This document shows, piece by piece, positions 9,468-18,377 of a stretch of 64,000 bases of DNA (its first letter is position 1; the number at the start of each line of letters is the position of its first letter). The translations under genes and the position numbers were made by a program. Location of the stretch: positions 62,001 through 126,000 of the forward strand of contig NZ_JANYGH010000048.1 of the NCBI RefSeq assembly GCF_025362475.1, given 5' to 3'. The notes beneath the pieces were generated by a model. That model saw only the letters and a program-made list of their open reading frames with translations, was not told where the DNA came from and did not search any database. This DNA comes from Mucilaginibacter sp. Its GTDB lineage: Bacteria > Bacteroidota > Bacteroidia > Sphingobacteriales > Sphingobacteriaceae.

Positions 9468-9494
9468 AATGAATTTTAAAATCCCATCTTATCT

Positions 9495-10130
9495 TTAAAC
9501 CCTACCGTTTTTCACAAGGAATTTACCATACTCAAAAAGGTTATCGATGGGCGAACGCTGAAACAGATCGAACGTTACGTTAACACCTTTTTCAATAGCT
9601 TCATCGGTTTTCTCAAAGCCGGCCGAATTATCATTTACCCAAAAGTTTAGCACAAACACAAACTGGATCCACAACGCATCTTTATAGCGCTTGCTGAAAA
9701 ACTTGCGATCAGTAAGTTCTGTTGTTTCAATGCCTTCCTTCAGGATCTCATCGGCAAAGTTTTCGTAAATATTTTTCAGGTTTTCAAAAACGCGTGGGGT
9801 AGTAAACCCTTTAGGCTGTTTATTTATAGTATAAATGGCAAAACTACGACTACCTTTAAGCAACTCAAAAAAGCCATAAAAGAATGACAGGGCTTTTTCA
9901 CGGGCGCTATACTGGGTCCATACTTCCTGAGCTCTTATTTCGGCTAATGTTTTTGTTGCAAAACCTGCCCAAATGGACTGTTCCACCGCCTCGAACGAGC
10001 CAAAGAACTGATAAAACTCAGCCTCGGTCATTTCGTTTTGTTTAGCAAATATGTATACCGATTTAGGTTGTGAACCTTCAGTAAGTACATAATCAATATA
10101 TGAATTCTGAATGCTTTCGATAGTTGCCAT
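9495..10130 (-). CDS. TetR-like regulator adjacent to ABC1 kinase
   Basis: A 211-residue helical protein. The first 50 residues resemble a degenerate TetR helix-turn-helix (IQNSYIDYVLTEGSQPKSVYIFAKQNEMTEAEFYQFFGSFEAVEQSIW): the position of F-Y-x-x-F-G matches the usual FYxHFxSK. The C-terminal ligand domain has no recognised substrate class. ATG 10130 is preferred because translation from the upstream ATG at 10172 would add 14 non-conserved residues. Its proximity to the ABC1 kinase suggests it governs that gene. It may be a non-DNA-binding TetR-fold protein, since the recognition helix is poor. Confidence 0.7.
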   Translation of the reverse strand: MATIESIQNSYIDYVLTEGSQPKSVYIFAKQNEMTEAEFYQFFGSFEAVEQSIWAGFATKTLAEIRAQEVWTQYSAREKALSFFYGFFELLKGSRSFAIYTINKQPKGFTTPRVFENLKNIYENFADEILKEGIETTELTDRKFFSKRYKDALWIQFVFVLNFWVNDNSAGFEKTDEAIEKGVNVTFDLFQRSPIDNLFEYGKFLVKNGRV

Positions 10131-10237
10131 AATGGATTTACTTTTAGTATTATACGTTAAAGTTACATACATAGTATGAACTGTTTGTCACAGAAGCCTC
10201 ACGTAGCCCCCCTGCTTTTGAGAGGCAGGATTAAGGC

Positions 10238-10534
10238 TTATATAAACATCTCAATCGTCCGCTGCAGGTCCCTGGCCTGCACCACGCCGCTTTGGCGCCA
10301 TTTGGTTTGCCCCTTTTGAAATATCATAAGCGTAGGCACACTTTGCACCTTATATGCGCTTGCTGCCTGTGGGTTTTTGTCGATATCTATTTTGATGATC
10401 TTTACCTTATCGCCAAGGGCGTGCTTTACATCCTGCAATATAGGTGGCATCATTTTACACGGGCCACACCACTCGGCCGAAAAATCAACCAGTACAGGTA
10501 TCTCTGATGCTATAATTTCCTGGAAATTTGCCAT
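10238..10534 (-). CDS. trxA: Thioredoxin
   Basis: A 98-residue thioredoxin with the active site WCGPC at residues 22-26 and the cis-proline in SVPTLMIF near residue 77. There is no signal peptide, so it is a cytoplasmic disulfide reductase. It is slightly shorter than E. coli TrxA (109), which is common for secondary thioredoxins. It is transcribed away from the esterase gene, from an intergenic region that contains an 11-bp inverted repeat. Confidence 0.93.
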   Translation of the reverse strand: MANFQEIIASEIPVLVDFSAEWCGPCKMMPPILQDVKHALGDKVKIIKIDIDKNPQAASAYKVQSVPTLMIFQKGQTKWRQSGVVQARDLQRTIEMFI

Positions 10535-10557
10535 ATAATTTTAGTTAATGGTTCAAT

Positions 10558-10586
10558 ATCATAGCTAAATTAACCTTAGCTATGAT
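10558..10586. repeat. 11-bp inverted repeat between trxA and the esterase gene
   Basis: ATCATAGCTAA (10558-10568) and TTAGCTATGAT (10576-10586) are exact complements around a 7-base spacer. The position, 24 bp upstream of the trxA start, fits an operator or a 5' leader hairpin. Confidence 0.45.
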
Positions 10587-10665
10587 CCTCATTTATAACT
10601 ATTAAGTTACAGAAAAGTTTAAGCTAATAAACTTTGAAACATCAACTATAAACTATATTTACTTT

Positions 10666-11556
10666 ATGCAAACAAAACTCGCCATTTACCTATGCCTGCT
10701 ACTATTTGCAGCACCATTAGCCGTATCAGCGCAGGATAAACCTGTAGTAATACCACTGTGGCCAAAGGGCGCACCGGGGTTTGAGAGCCGACGCAATGAA
10801 CCCGAGCAGGCTAAGGATTATTGGGTGAAAAATATCCATAACCCCTCGCTTACGGTATTTTTACCTCCGGCAGGTAAAGCTATTGGCGCGGCGGTGATTA
10901 TATGCCCCGGCGGTGGCCATCGTTTGCTAGTTTATACGGCCGAGGGTGTGGAGCCCGCAAAATACCTCAACAACCTGGGTATTACCGTTTTTGTATTAAA
11001 ATACCGCCTGGGCAGGGATACCCTTTCGCCCTATAAAATTGATGTACACGCTAAGCAGGACGGTTACAGGGCTATGCGCCTGGTGCGCAGCAAAGCCGCC
11101 GAATACGGCCTGGATACCAACCGCATAGGCATGATGGGATTTTCTGCCGGTGGCGAGGTGGTGGATATGGTAGCCTATGGAGAAGGCAAAGGCGACCCTG
11201 CTGCCCCCGACCCTATCGACCGCCTAAATGCCAAACCCAAGTTTGTGATCCAGATATACCCGGGGCCACTGTATATACCGGATGTGATCCCGGCAGATGC
11301 ACCTCCAGCCTTTTTATTGGCCGCCAATGATGACCCCTGCTGTGCGGTACCGGTGGTAAGTCTGCTGCAAAAGTACAGGGAGGCCAAGGTGCCTATCGAA
11401 GTACATATTTTTACGCAGGGTGGGCACGGCTTTAATATGGGCAACCGCTCAAAGCTCCAATCCATCAGTACCTGGCCGCAACGCATGGCCGACTGGCTGG
11501 CCGATAATAATTACCTAAACCCGGTTAGTAAGGAGCGCAGGAAGATTTTGCATTGA
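10666..11556 (+). CDS. Secreted alpha/beta hydrolase (esterase/acetyl xylan esterase-like)
   Basis: A 296-residue exported hydrolase. The signal peptide ends near VSAQDK. The oxyanion motif CPGGGH lies near residue 85, the nucleophile elbow is GFSAGG (near residue 165), the acid is in AANDDPCC and the histidine in GGHGFNMG. This is the BD-FAE-like/endo-xylanase-associated esterase family common in Bacteroidota, which usually removes acyl groups from plant polysaccharides. No polysaccharide-utilisation genes flank it. A near-consensus TATATTTA -7 box (10654-10661) ends 4 bases before the ATG. Confidence 0.87.
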   Translation: MQTKLAIYLCLLLFAAPLAVSAQDKPVVIPLWPKGAPGFESRRNEPEQAKDYWVKNIHNPSLTVFLPPAGKAIGAAVIICPGGGHRLLVYTAEGVEPAKYLNNLGITVFVLKYRLGRDTLSPYKIDVHAKQDGYRAMRLVRSKAAEYGLDTNRIGMMGFSAGGEVVDMVAYGEGKGDPAAPDPIDRLNAKPKFVIQIYPGPLYIPDVIPADAPPAFLLAANDDPCCAVPVVSLLQKYREAKVPIEVHIFTQGGHGFNMGNRSKLQSISTWPQRMADWLADNNYLNPVSKERRKILH

Positions 11557-11579
11557 TCCTCTAGCTAAAAACTTCTTAA

Positions 11580-11639
11580 AGGTGTTTTTTTGCATCATAA
11601 ATGCCTTAAAAATGCCAATTATGATCAATAAACGCACCT
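11580..11639. repeat. Imperfect inverted repeat after the esterase gene
   Basis: A 21-bp arm at 11580-11600 is mirrored imperfectly at 11619-11639, with AGGTG/CACCT outer ends and TCATAA/TTATGA inner ends, around an 18-base loop. It lies 23 bp after the esterase stop and could form a large 3' hairpin. No T-run follows. Confidence 0.4.
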
Positions 11640-11712
11640 AAAAAGCGTAAAAAACATTCTAAAAACACAAAAAAGAATTGGTTTTTCAGCCTTTAAAAAG
11701 TTTTCGTTTAAC

Positions 11713-11743
11713 AAAAAAAGCCCGGTTTTCACCAGGCTTTTTT
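11713..11743. terminator. Bidirectional Rho-independent terminator
   Basis: AAAAAAGCC-C-GGT, loop TTTC, ACC-A-GGCTTTTTT: a stem with A-run on one side and T-run on the other. It sits between the esterase gene (plus) and the sucB stop (minus), so it can end transcription from both sides. Confidence 0.8.
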
Positions 11744-11761
11744 ATATCATCATGGAGGAAT

Positions 11762-13312
11762 TTACACCCCTAATAACAACCTTGCAGGATCTTCCAGTAA
11801 TTGTTTTACACGTACCAGGAAGCTTACCGATTCGCGGCCATCAATGATGCGGTGATCATATGACAGGGCCAGGTACATCATCGGGCGGATAACCACTTGC
11901 CCGTTTACGGCAACCGGGCGCTCAATAATATTGTGCATCCCTAAAATGGCAGATTGAGGCGAATTTAATATCGGAGTAGACATCATAGAACCAAACACAC
12001 CACCGTTGGTGATAGTGAAAGTACCACCTGTCATTTCTGGTATGGTTAATTTGTTTTCGCGGGCTTTACCGGCTAATACAACAATCGCCTTTTCAATTTC
12101 GGCAAGGCTCATGCTATCCGCATTACGGATAACCGGAACCACCAAACCTTTGGGAGCCGATACAGCTATAGAGATATCAGCAAAGTTGCTGAAAACAACC
12201 TCTTCGCCTTCAATACGGGCACCTACAGAAGGCCAGTCTTTCAAAGCCTCGGTAACTGCTTTAGTGAAAAACGACATGAAGCCTAAACCTACACCGTGTT
12301 TCTCTTTAAATTTATCTTTGTATTTACCGCGCAGTTCCATGATGGGTTGCATATCCACTTCGTTAAAAGTGGTAAGCATGGCCGTTTCATTTTTAACAGC
12401 TACCAAACGTTTGGCTACTGTTTTACGCAGCGAGGTCATTTTCTCGCGTTTTTCGCTTCTCTCTCCGGCTACAACAGGTGCGGCAGGTTTAGCAGCAGGC
12501 TGGGCAGGTGCTACCTGAGCGCCCAGTGCATCACCTTTGGTAATACGACCATCAACACCGGTACCGTTTACACCTTTAGGATCAACGCCCTTTTCGGCCA
12601 ATATTTTTGCGGCAGCAGGTGATGGTGTACCTGATGCATAAGTTACGCCACCGGCAGCAGCTGAACCACCGCGCGGCGATTCGTCTGTAGCGATAACAAT
12701 TTGGGGGGTTACGGGAACAGATGCTGGTTTTGCAGCGCCTGCGCCTTCAATAGTACAAACTACTGCACCAATAGGTAATACATCGCCTTCTTTGGCTATG
12801 GTTTTTAATATTCCGGCTTTTTCGGCAGTCAGTTCAAAAGTTGCTTTGTCTGATTCCAGTTCGGCAATGGCTTCATCCATTTCAACGGCATCGCCATCTT
12901 TTTTGATCCAGCGCGATAAAGTAACCTCGGTGATAGATTCACCAACCGTTGGCACTTTAATTTGTAAAGAGCCACCACCTGTTGCAGGTGCAGGCGTAGT
13001 TGCAGGAGCTGCCGCGGCCACCGGGGCTGGAGCAGGAGCCACAACTTCTGGCTGCGGTTGCGCAGCCGGAGCACCGGCGCCTTCTTCAATGTTGCCAACC
13101 AGGGCACCAATAGCTAAAGTATCGCCTTCTTTGGCAACTGTTTGTAAAGTACCTGCACGCTCGGCAGTTAATTCAAAAGTAGCCTTGTCCGATTCTAATT
13201 CGGCAATAACTTCATCCATTTCCACGTGATCGCCATCCTTTTTTCTCCAGCTTGATAGGGTTACTTCTGTTATCGATTCGCCTACCGGCGGAACTTTGAT
13301 CGCTAAACTCAT
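11762..13312 (-). CDS. sucB: 2-oxoglutarate dehydrogenase E2 (dihydrolipoyl succinyltransferase), two lipoyl domains
   Basis: A 516-residue E2 subunit that transfers the succinyl group to CoA in the TCA cycle. Two lipoyl domains carry the ESDKATFEL motif, with target lysines K43 and K156, separated by an Ala/Pro-rich linker. The E1/E3-binding domain is at about 229-263 (SPAAAKILAEKGVDPKGVNGTG), followed by the catalytic domain ending in SYDHRIIDG with H487 and D491. Most OdhB/SucB proteins have one lipoyl domain and about 400-430 residues, so the second copy is unusual. It is the distal gene of the sucA-sucB operon. Confidence 0.92.
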   Translation of the reverse strand: MSLAIKVPPVGESITEVTLSSWRKKDGDHVEMDEVIAELESDKATFELTAERAGTLQTVAKEGDTLAIGALVGNIEEGAGAPAAQPQPEVVAPAPAPVAAAAPATTPAPATGGGSLQIKVPTVGESITEVTLSRWIKKDGDAVEMDEAIAELESDKATFELTAEKAGILKTIAKEGDVLPIGAVVCTIEGAGAAKPASVPVTPQIVIATDESPRGGSAAAGGVTYASGTPSPAAAKILAEKGVDPKGVNGTGVDGRITKGDALGAQVAPAQPAAKPAAPVVAGERSEKREKMTSLRKTVAKRLVAVKNETAMLTTFNEVDMQPIMELRGKYKDKFKEKHGVGLGFMSFFTKAVTEALKDWPSVGARIEGEEVVFSNFADISIAVSAPKGLVVPVIRNADSMSLAEIEKAIVVLAGKARENKLTIPEMTGGTFTITNGGVFGSMMSTPILNSPQSAILGMHNIIERPVAVNGQVVIRPMMYLALSYDHRIIDGRESVSFLVRVKQLLEDPARLLLGV

Positions 13313-13340
13313 ATTATAGTGTTGTAGATTTTATATTTAA

Positions 13341-13430
13341 TAGTTGCGGGTTGCGAGGTTCGCGTTTCGGGTTCTGAGGTTCGGGTGCCGGGCTTTTAAC
13401 CCGCAACACGAAACTCGCAACCCGAAACAG
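13341..13430. repeat. Word-repeat hairpin inside the sucA-sucB operon
   Basis: Within the 124-bp sucA-sucB spacer, an arm at 13343-13373 rich in the words GTTGCGGGTT and GTTTCGGGTT is complemented with about five mismatches by 13397-13427. The two arms are 31 bp. The element could form a long intra-operon hairpin that separates or stabilises the two halves of the transcript. Confidence 0.6.
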
Positions 13431-13436
13431 AAATTA

Positions 13437-16265
13437 TCAATCCGCTCCGGCATCAGCCATTTTTTTTGTTGTTTTTTTTACTGCTTGTTTTACCACTTTA
13501 CCTGCAGGTGCTTCAAATGCCTTTGAAACAATGTACAACTGCTGGGCGGCATGTTGCTTGGCAAAACCAGTAGCAGTACTGCTACCTTCATTACGTGAAA
13601 TCACATCCAGGTTAATCACCTTATCGCTATGGAATTTACGGCAAATGTATGGCCATGCACCCATATTCTCGGGCTCTTCCTGTACCCAGATAAACTCAGT
13701 AGCCTTATCGTATTTAGCTTTAATCTTCAATATCTGTGTAACCGGTGTTGGATACAATTGCTCAACACGTACAATAGCAACATCATTCCGCTTATCAGCC
13801 TGTTGTTTCTCTAACAGATCATAATAAACCTTACCTGTACATAGCAACACACGTTTTACCTTTTTTGCATCAGCGTAAGTATCATCAAATAACTCATGGA
13901 ATTTACCATTGGTAAAATCCTCAATCGGTGATACGCATTTAGGACTGCGCAGCAAACTCTTTGGTGTAAAGATGATCAGTGGCTTACGGAAATCACGCTG
14001 CATTTGTCTTCTTAAAATGTGGAAGAAGTTTGCGGGTGTAGTACAGTTTGCTACCTGGATATTATCATCGGCACAAAGTTCCAGAAAACGCTCTACACGT
14101 GCAGAGGAGTGCTCCGGACCCTGGCCTTCATAACCATGAGGCAATAACATCACCAAACCATTACCGCGTTGCCATTTAGTTTCGGCGCTGGCAATGTATT
14201 GGTCAACAATGATCTGCGCACCGTTAAAGAAATCGCCAAACTGTGCTTCCCATATCGTAAGCGCGTTAGGGTTTGCTAAAGCATAGCCATATTCAAAACC
14301 TAAAACACCATACTCAGATAATAAAGAGTTATAAATGCTCAGTTTTGCATCAGTTTCAATAGTTGCAAGCGGCGTATATTCATCTTCAGATTCGGCCAGG
14401 GTTAAAACCGCGTGGCGATGAGAAAATGTTCCGCGTTTTACATCCTCGCCACTTAACCTGATGGGGTAACCATCTTTTAACAAAGTACCGTAGGCCAGTA
14501 ATTCACCCATGGCCCAGTCAAATACCCGGGTTTTGTTAACCATGTTGTTGCGGTCTTCAAACAGTTTTTCTATCTTTTTAAAAAACTCCTTGTCGGCCGG
14601 CAAAGTTGTTATCTTATTACCTATTTCCAGTAATCTGTCCTCAGGCACTGATGTATCAACCGCTTTAACCAATTCCCTGTGACTGGCCAAATGCAAACCG
14701 CTCCATGCACCTTCAAACATGGCTATGGTATCGGTAAACTTATCTTCTGCCTTTGATTCATCCAGCCTTTGCTGCAACTCATCCTTAAAAGTTTTCTCCA
14801 TTGATTTAAGCACCTCGGCATCAATACTGCCTTCAGCTATCAATTTCTGGTTATAAATTTTTAACGGATTTGGATGTGCCTCAATAGCCTTGTACAATAG
14901 TGGCTGGGTAAATTTAGGTTCATCAGCCTCGTTGTGGCCATAACGGCGATAACAAAGGATATCAATAAATACATCCTCGTTAAATATCTGCCTGTACTCC
15001 ATTGCCAGGTTAACAACGTAGGCCAGGGCCTCAACGTCATCACCATTTACGTGAAATACGGGAGATAAAACAGTTTTTGCCACATCGGTACAATAGGTAC
15101 TTGAACGGGCATCTTTATAATTTGTGGTAAAACCTATCTGGTTATTAATAACCAGGTGAATGGTGCCGCCGGTGCGGTAGCCATCCAGTTTTTCCATTTG
15201 TAAAACTTCGTAAACAATACCCTGGCCTGCAACTGAGGCATCGCCATGGATCAATATTGGGGCTATCTTGGAATGATCGCCGTTGTATTTAAAATCTATT
15301 TTTGAACGGGTGATACCTTCAACAACCGGGTCAACCGCCTCTAAGTGCGATGGGTTAGGACACAAGCTTAAGTGTACCTTTTTGCCGTTTGATGTAGTTA
15401 CATCGGTTGAAAAGCCTAAGTGATATTTAACATCACCACCGAAAGGCGATTCCGAATCAAAGTTTTTACCTTCAAACTCAGAGAACACCTCTTTATAGGT
15501 TTTCTCCATGATGTTGGTAAGCACGTTTAAACGACCACGGTGAGCCATACCAATAATGAACTCTTCGATACCCAGGTCGGCACCTTTTTTAATAACTGAA
15601 TCCAGTGACGGGATCAATGCTTCAGCTCCTTCGAGCGAGAAACGTTTTTGCCCCAGGAATTTGGTTCCCAAAAAGTTTTCGAAAGTTACAGCCTCGTTCA
15701 GCTTATTCAGCATCAGCTTTTTCTCTTCGAGGGTGAATGAAGGCGTATTGCGATGCTTCTCCATCCTATCCTCAAACCATTTGATTTTGATAGGGTTGCG
15801 GATGTACCGGTACTCGGCACCGATAGCCTGGCAATAAGTATCTTCTAACAGCTGGCGAATGTCGCGCAGTTTGGCTGCACCTAAACCAACCTCAACACCC
15901 GCGTTAAAAACGGTATCCAGATCGCCTTCGTTCAGGCCAAATGTTTCAAGTTCTTTACCGGGATAGTAGTGGCGGCGTTCGCGTACGGGATTGGTTTTGG
16001 CAAACAGGTGCCCGCGTGAGCGGTACCCATGTATCATGTTAAGCACATTGATCTCTTTTAAAAAGTGATCATGTGTTTCTTCACCAATTGCCGGCGCTGC
16101 CGATGCTGCAACCTTTCCGGTTGCGTTGGTATTTATATTAAATTCAAAACCTTCGAAAAACTTTTGCCATCCATAATCTACCGATTCGGGGTCCTGTTTG
16201 TAGGCTTCGTATAGGGAATTGATGTAGTCTGCGTTGCCGCTATTGATATAATTTAGACGATCCAT
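13437..16265 (-). CDS. sucA: 2-oxoglutarate dehydrogenase E1 component
   Basis: A 942-residue thiamine-diphosphate enzyme that decarboxylates 2-oxoglutarate. It shows the N-terminal E2-binding region (NYINSGNADYINSLYEAYKQDP), the GMAHRGRLNVL block, GDASVAGQGIVYE, the ThDP site near HVNGDDVEALAYVVNLA, RRYGHNEADEP and the C-terminal EEPENMGAW motif. The length is as expected. ATG 16265 is chosen because the TTG at 16292 lies within the predicted -7 promoter box. Downstream by 124 bp is sucB. Together with an unlinked E3 these form the full complex. Confidence 0.95.
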   Translation of the reverse strand: MDRLNYINSGNADYINSLYEAYKQDPESVDYGWQKFFEGFEFNINTNATGKVAASAAPAIGEETHDHFLKEINVLNMIHGYRSRGHLFAKTNPVRERRHYYPGKELETFGLNEGDLDTVFNAGVEVGLGAAKLRDIRQLLEDTYCQAIGAEYRYIRNPIKIKWFEDRMEKHRNTPSFTLEEKKLMLNKLNEAVTFENFLGTKFLGQKRFSLEGAEALIPSLDSVIKKGADLGIEEFIIGMAHRGRLNVLTNIMEKTYKEVFSEFEGKNFDSESPFGGDVKYHLGFSTDVTTSNGKKVHLSLCPNPSHLEAVDPVVEGITRSKIDFKYNGDHSKIAPILIHGDASVAGQGIVYEVLQMEKLDGYRTGGTIHLVINNQIGFTTNYKDARSSTYCTDVAKTVLSPVFHVNGDDVEALAYVVNLAMEYRQIFNEDVFIDILCYRRYGHNEADEPKFTQPLLYKAIEAHPNPLKIYNQKLIAEGSIDAEVLKSMEKTFKDELQQRLDESKAEDKFTDTIAMFEGAWSGLHLASHRELVKAVDTSVPEDRLLEIGNKITTLPADKEFFKKIEKLFEDRNNMVNKTRVFDWAMGELLAYGTLLKDGYPIRLSGEDVKRGTFSHRHAVLTLAESEDEYTPLATIETDAKLSIYNSLLSEYGVLGFEYGYALANPNALTIWEAQFGDFFNGAQIIVDQYIASAETKWQRGNGLVMLLPHGYEGQGPEHSSARVERFLELCADDNIQVANCTTPANFFHILRRQMQRDFRKPLIIFTPKSLLRSPKCVSPIEDFTNGKFHELFDDTYADAKKVKRVLLCTGKVYYDLLEKQQADKRNDVAIVRVEQLYPTPVTQILKIKAKYDKATEFIWVQEEPENMGAWPYICRKFHSDKVINLDVISRNEGSSTATGFAKQHAAQQLYIVSKAFEAPAGKVVKQAVKKTTKKMADAGAD

Positions 16266-16289
16266 GTGAAAATGATCTTTAAAACGGTA

Positions 16290-16297
16290 CAAAAGTA
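16290..16297 (-). promoter_or_regulatory. -7 box of the sucAB promoter
   Basis: On the minus strand the sequence reads TACTTTTG, an exact TAnnTTTG match, 24 bases upstream of the sucA ATG. A TTG is found 23 bp further upstream, slightly wider than usual. Confidence 0.5.
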
Positions 16298-16456
16298 AGC
16301 ATATAGGCTTATATACTTCACAATTAATTGTAAAGAAATTTGGTTGATTTTAATCCTGATTTAATGATATACAGGGGATTTGAAGGATAAAATACTGCTT
16401 ATTATTCTTAAAAGGGGTATAACGATGTACGTACCGCTTTAGAAGATGTTGTAAAT

Positions 16457-16577
16457 TTAACTCCTGTGAGGTTAGCAACGCGTAACTCGTGGGGGCGCAT
16501 GGTTTAAGCCTCCGGCTTACCACGGCTAAAAAACTGAAACCCTACAACCCACGAGCTACAAGCTCGCGGGAGTTGAA
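16457..16577. repeat. Inverted-repeat element (GCGAG/CTCGTGGG family)
   Basis: The left end (about 16457-16493) ends in AACTCGTGGG and the right end (about 16549-16577) begins CCCACGAGCT and ends GCGGGAGTT, giving complementary arms of about 27-35 bp. The core holds a smaller palindrome GCCTCCGGC. A degraded single arm of the same family occurs at about 53010-53040. It occupies the sucA-DASH photolyase spacer, which holds no gene. Confidence 0.5.
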
Positions 16578-16602
16578 ACAGTTGAAACGATTTGAAAAAT
16601 TT

Positions 16603-16694
16603 GTCATGCTGAACGGAGTGAAGCATCTATTCGCAGACTTTACAGGGCGAAGAAGCATGGCGAATAGCAGATCCTTCACTGCGTTCAGGATGAC
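16603..16694. repeat. REP-like palindrome, copy 1
   Basis: A 92-bp element with GTCATGCTGAACG at the left and CGTTCAGGATGAC at the right, and a core containing CAGGGCGAAGAAGCATGG. At least six relatives lie in this window, all intergenic. It lies in the 546-bp gene-free spacer between sucA and the DASH photolyase gene. Confidence 0.8.
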
Positions 16695-16811
16695 AAAAAG
16701 GTTTTTTGTAAAAAAATGTCATGGGTAGGCACGAAGCAATGACATGGTTTTGTTTAACATTATAAAAATTGAAGTTTAAATCCTTAGTAGGCTTTATGAC
16801 TGGAGAATATA

Positions 16812-18125
16812 TTACACCCCCACTAGATCACCGGCTTCATCCTTGGGTGATGATTGCCAGGTGTTCACAAAATCACTTTTGGCTTCCAGATCTTTTTGTG
16901 GCATGGAGGCTATGGCGTATTTGCTTTCTTTAGCATCGTTTACGCCGGCTACAAAAGCCCAGTTGCCCCAGTTACTGGCGGGCGAATAATCAATCAGCTT
17001 TTCTTCAAAATAAGCGGCGCCTTTTGTCCAGTCGGCCTTAAGGTCATGTACCAGGTAGCTTGCTACAATTTGCCTGCATTGGTTGCAGATATAACCCGTG
17101 GCATTCAACTCGTGCATACAGGCATCAATATAAGGTACGCCAGTTTTACCTGCCGCCCATTTTAAAAAGCCTTCTTCGTTTGCTGTTGAAACAATTCCTT
17201 CTTCTTCGGTTTTTTGGGTTTTTATAAATTTTTGCCCATGTTTTTTAAACATGAACCTGAAATAATCCCGCCACAACAATTCCAGCTTCAGCATAGCACC
17301 CGGCGCATTGCCTTCCTGGTTTTGTTTAAATATTTCCCAATATACCTGCCTTAAGGATATACAGCCAATTGCTATCCACGGCGATAATTTCGACGAATTA
17401 TTGATGTTACCATTGCGCCCTTTTGATTTAACTGCAGGAGCTATCTTTAAAAAGTATTCTTTTAATTGTATCAACGCTGCCGTTTCGCCCCCCTGAAAAT
17501 AATTGACAGCCCGCATATCATCCACAGGTTCGGTTAATCCTAATTGCTGCAGGGTGGGCAACTCCCCTGCCTCTGTAATTTCGGGGGTATAAATATGGCC
17601 GGGCGTTGGCACACATGGGCGTACATCGCTATCGCGCTCCACCTTCTTTTTAAATACAGCAAAACTATCGGGAATATCTTTTATAGGAAAAGGAAGATCT
17701 TCTTTATGATATAAGGTATGCCCTATAAAATGCTTCAGGTTGAGTCTCATTTTCCATAAAGCCGCCTCTACCTCTTCAGATATGGTGGTTTCTTCATGAG
17801 CTACCTCACGATGGTGGTAAACTTCGTTCACCTGGTATTGAGCCGCAAGTTGTGGAATTATTTCGGAAGGGTTCCCTATCCTGATGATGAGTTCGGCGCC
17901 ATAGGCCTGCAGGTTTTTGCGCAGATCGGCAACGGCTTCTAACAGGAACCGGGCCCTGAAGCTCCCGGTTTTAAAATTCCCAGATGCTGTTTGCTGAAAA
18001 TAATAGGGATCAAAACAATATACCGGCAGTACTTTATCTGCCTTGCGTACGGCTTCTAACAATATTTCGTTATCATGTATCCGCAAGTCATTTCTAAACC
18101 AAACCAGTATCGTTCTATCGCTCAT
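16812..18125 (-). CDS. DASH-type cryptochrome/photolyase
   Basis: A 437-residue member of the photolyase family of the DASH type. It has the antenna domain (TILVWFRNDLRIHDNE, LPVYCFDP) and the FAD domain with LSPWIAIGCISLRQVYWEI, LLWRDYFRFM, the VPYIDACMHELNATGYICNQCRQIVASYL block and the DASH-characteristic DYSPASNWGNWAFVAGVNDAKE. DASH proteins repair dimers in single-stranded DNA and may sense light. ATG 18125 is preferred to the longer TTG-like start. It is a second photolyase-family gene next to the one at 3802-5115, about 12 kb away. Confidence 0.9.
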   Translation of the reverse strand: MSDRTILVWFRNDLRIHDNEILLEAVRKADKVLPVYCFDPYYFQQTASGNFKTGSFRARFLLEAVADLRKNLQAYGAELIIRIGNPSEIIPQLAAQYQVNEVYHHREVAHEETTISEEVEAALWKMRLNLKHFIGHTLYHKEDLPFPIKDIPDSFAVFKKKVERDSDVRPCVPTPGHIYTPEITEAGELPTLQQLGLTEPVDDMRAVNYFQGGETAALIQLKEYFLKIAPAVKSKGRNGNINNSSKLSPWIAIGCISLRQVYWEIFKQNQEGNAPGAMLKLELLWRDYFRFMFKKHGQKFIKTQKTEEEGIVSTANEEGFLKWAAGKTGVPYIDACMHELNATGYICNQCRQIVASYLVHDLKADWTKGAAYFEEKLIDYSPASNWGNWAFVAGVNDAKESKYAIASMPQKDLEAKSDFVNTWQSSPKDEAGDLVGV

Positions 18126-18377
18126 AGTTAAACAGGGAGTTAACTGTTTTAATGCAGACCACAAATTTGCAATTTATTTGCTGTTTCTACGCATTTCACC
18201 TCAATATTTGACATCTTCTCAACATTTTTGCCGCTTTTTGAGCCAATTGAAAGGCCTTTTACAAGCAAAGCATATTTTATGAGTTAATTTTTTTGCAGAA
18301 TAATGGATAAATATAAACTATCTATACCATTAATCAGGAAGCATCATCACAAAATGCCAGATAAGTTGAATAAGAAC

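Noticed and set aside
12006..13229. Long antisense frames opposite sucB
   Set aside because: They are shadows of the Ala/Pro-rich sucB linker and lipoyl domains.
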